Positions 63,862-64,000 of a DNA stretch of 64,000 nucleotides are shown here, one piece after another. Source of the stretch: Pseudorhizobium endolithicum (GTDB lineage Bacteria; Pseudomonadota; Alphaproteobacteria; Rhizobiales; Rhizobiaceae); the NCBI RefSeq assembly GCF_902153245.2, contig NZ_CABFWF030000013.1, positions 78,836-142,835 on the forward strand, in the 5' to 3' direction. Each line of letters starts with the position of its first letter. Position 1 is the first letter of the stretch. The notes under the pieces were generated by a model, which did no database searches, was not told the DNA's origin, and was given only the letters and a program-made list of their open reading frames with translations. The position numbers were made by a program, and so were the translations under genes.

Positions 63862-64000
63862 ACCGCCGCTTGTCCGACCCGGAGACATAGGTAACAGACT
63901 GTACCTAAGACATGGGTGACAACCTCGTGCCGAACGGGTTGTCGATGGTTTGCAATGTTCTCTGCTCCAGGTCGATATATCCGGATCATGGCGCATGAAG
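63862..64000. other. Right edge, possible insertion-sequence end
   Basis: Non-coding sequence beyond attR. The segment from 63870 (tgtccgacccggagacatag) followed by a similar gacatgggtgacaac resembles the terminal region of IS481-type elements, but the window ends before a transposase can be read. Confidence 0.25.

Overview
The window looks like chromosome of an alphaproteobacterium of the order Hyphomicrobiales, most likely a Rhizobiaceae member (Rhizobium, Sinorhizobium or Agrobacterium type). This rests on a MucR/Ros regulator, DUF982 and DUF6894 proteins, ExoF- and ExoP-like export proteins, and a high-GC housekeeping block in the order rlpA, dac, tmk, holB, metG, tatD, MBL hydrolase. Family calls come from reading the sequence by eye; no database search was run.

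Positions 1-2400 are gene-poor and carry a decayed sulfatase/LTA-synthase-like pseudogene, one doubtful small gene and a perfect 14-bp inverted repeat. Positions 2442-36034 are a surface-polysaccharide island: six glycosyltransferases, a WcaF-type acetyltransferase, a Wzy-like polymerase, a YdcF protein, a WecA-type initiating transferase, a Wzc/ExoP-like co-polymerase, an ExoF-like export protein, a Wzx flippase, gmd and fcl for GDP-L-fucose, and a secreted beta-helix protein that could act on the polymer. Inside the island, 12.8-20.2 kb is a cassette for an unusual sugar: class III aminotransferase, SDR epimerase/dehydratase, DUF4910 protein, RfbC-type epimerase, C-methyltransferase, RfbF-type nucleotidyltransferase and PIG-L deacetylase. 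Two paralogous LuxR-type regulators, both with apparently non-phosphorylatable receiver domains, flank this cassette. Remnants of IS110, IS630 and IS481 elements lie in and beside the island.

Positions 32.4-40.9 kb hold a MucR-like regulator, a diguanylate cyclase, an intact IS5-family element and an ISNCY-type element that may carry a passenger gene. Positions 40.9-49.8 kb are core chromosome: the MBL/tatD/metG/holB/tmk block, a D,D-carboxypeptidase with altered active-site boxes, rlpA, a Crp/Fnr regulator and tRNA-Ser(UGA).

The last 14 kb, from the 3' end of tRNA-Ser to a 14-bp direct repeat at 63848, is an integrated prophage or satellite. It has a tyrosine integrase, an AlpA-like regulator, small early genes, terminase-type genes and fragments of virion genes, but no recognisable portal, capsid or tail genes. 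Its tRNA-proximal third is a cargo zone with a ribbon-helix-helix regulator at a palindromic operator and two groups of membrane-associated genes that look like candidate phage-defence modules.
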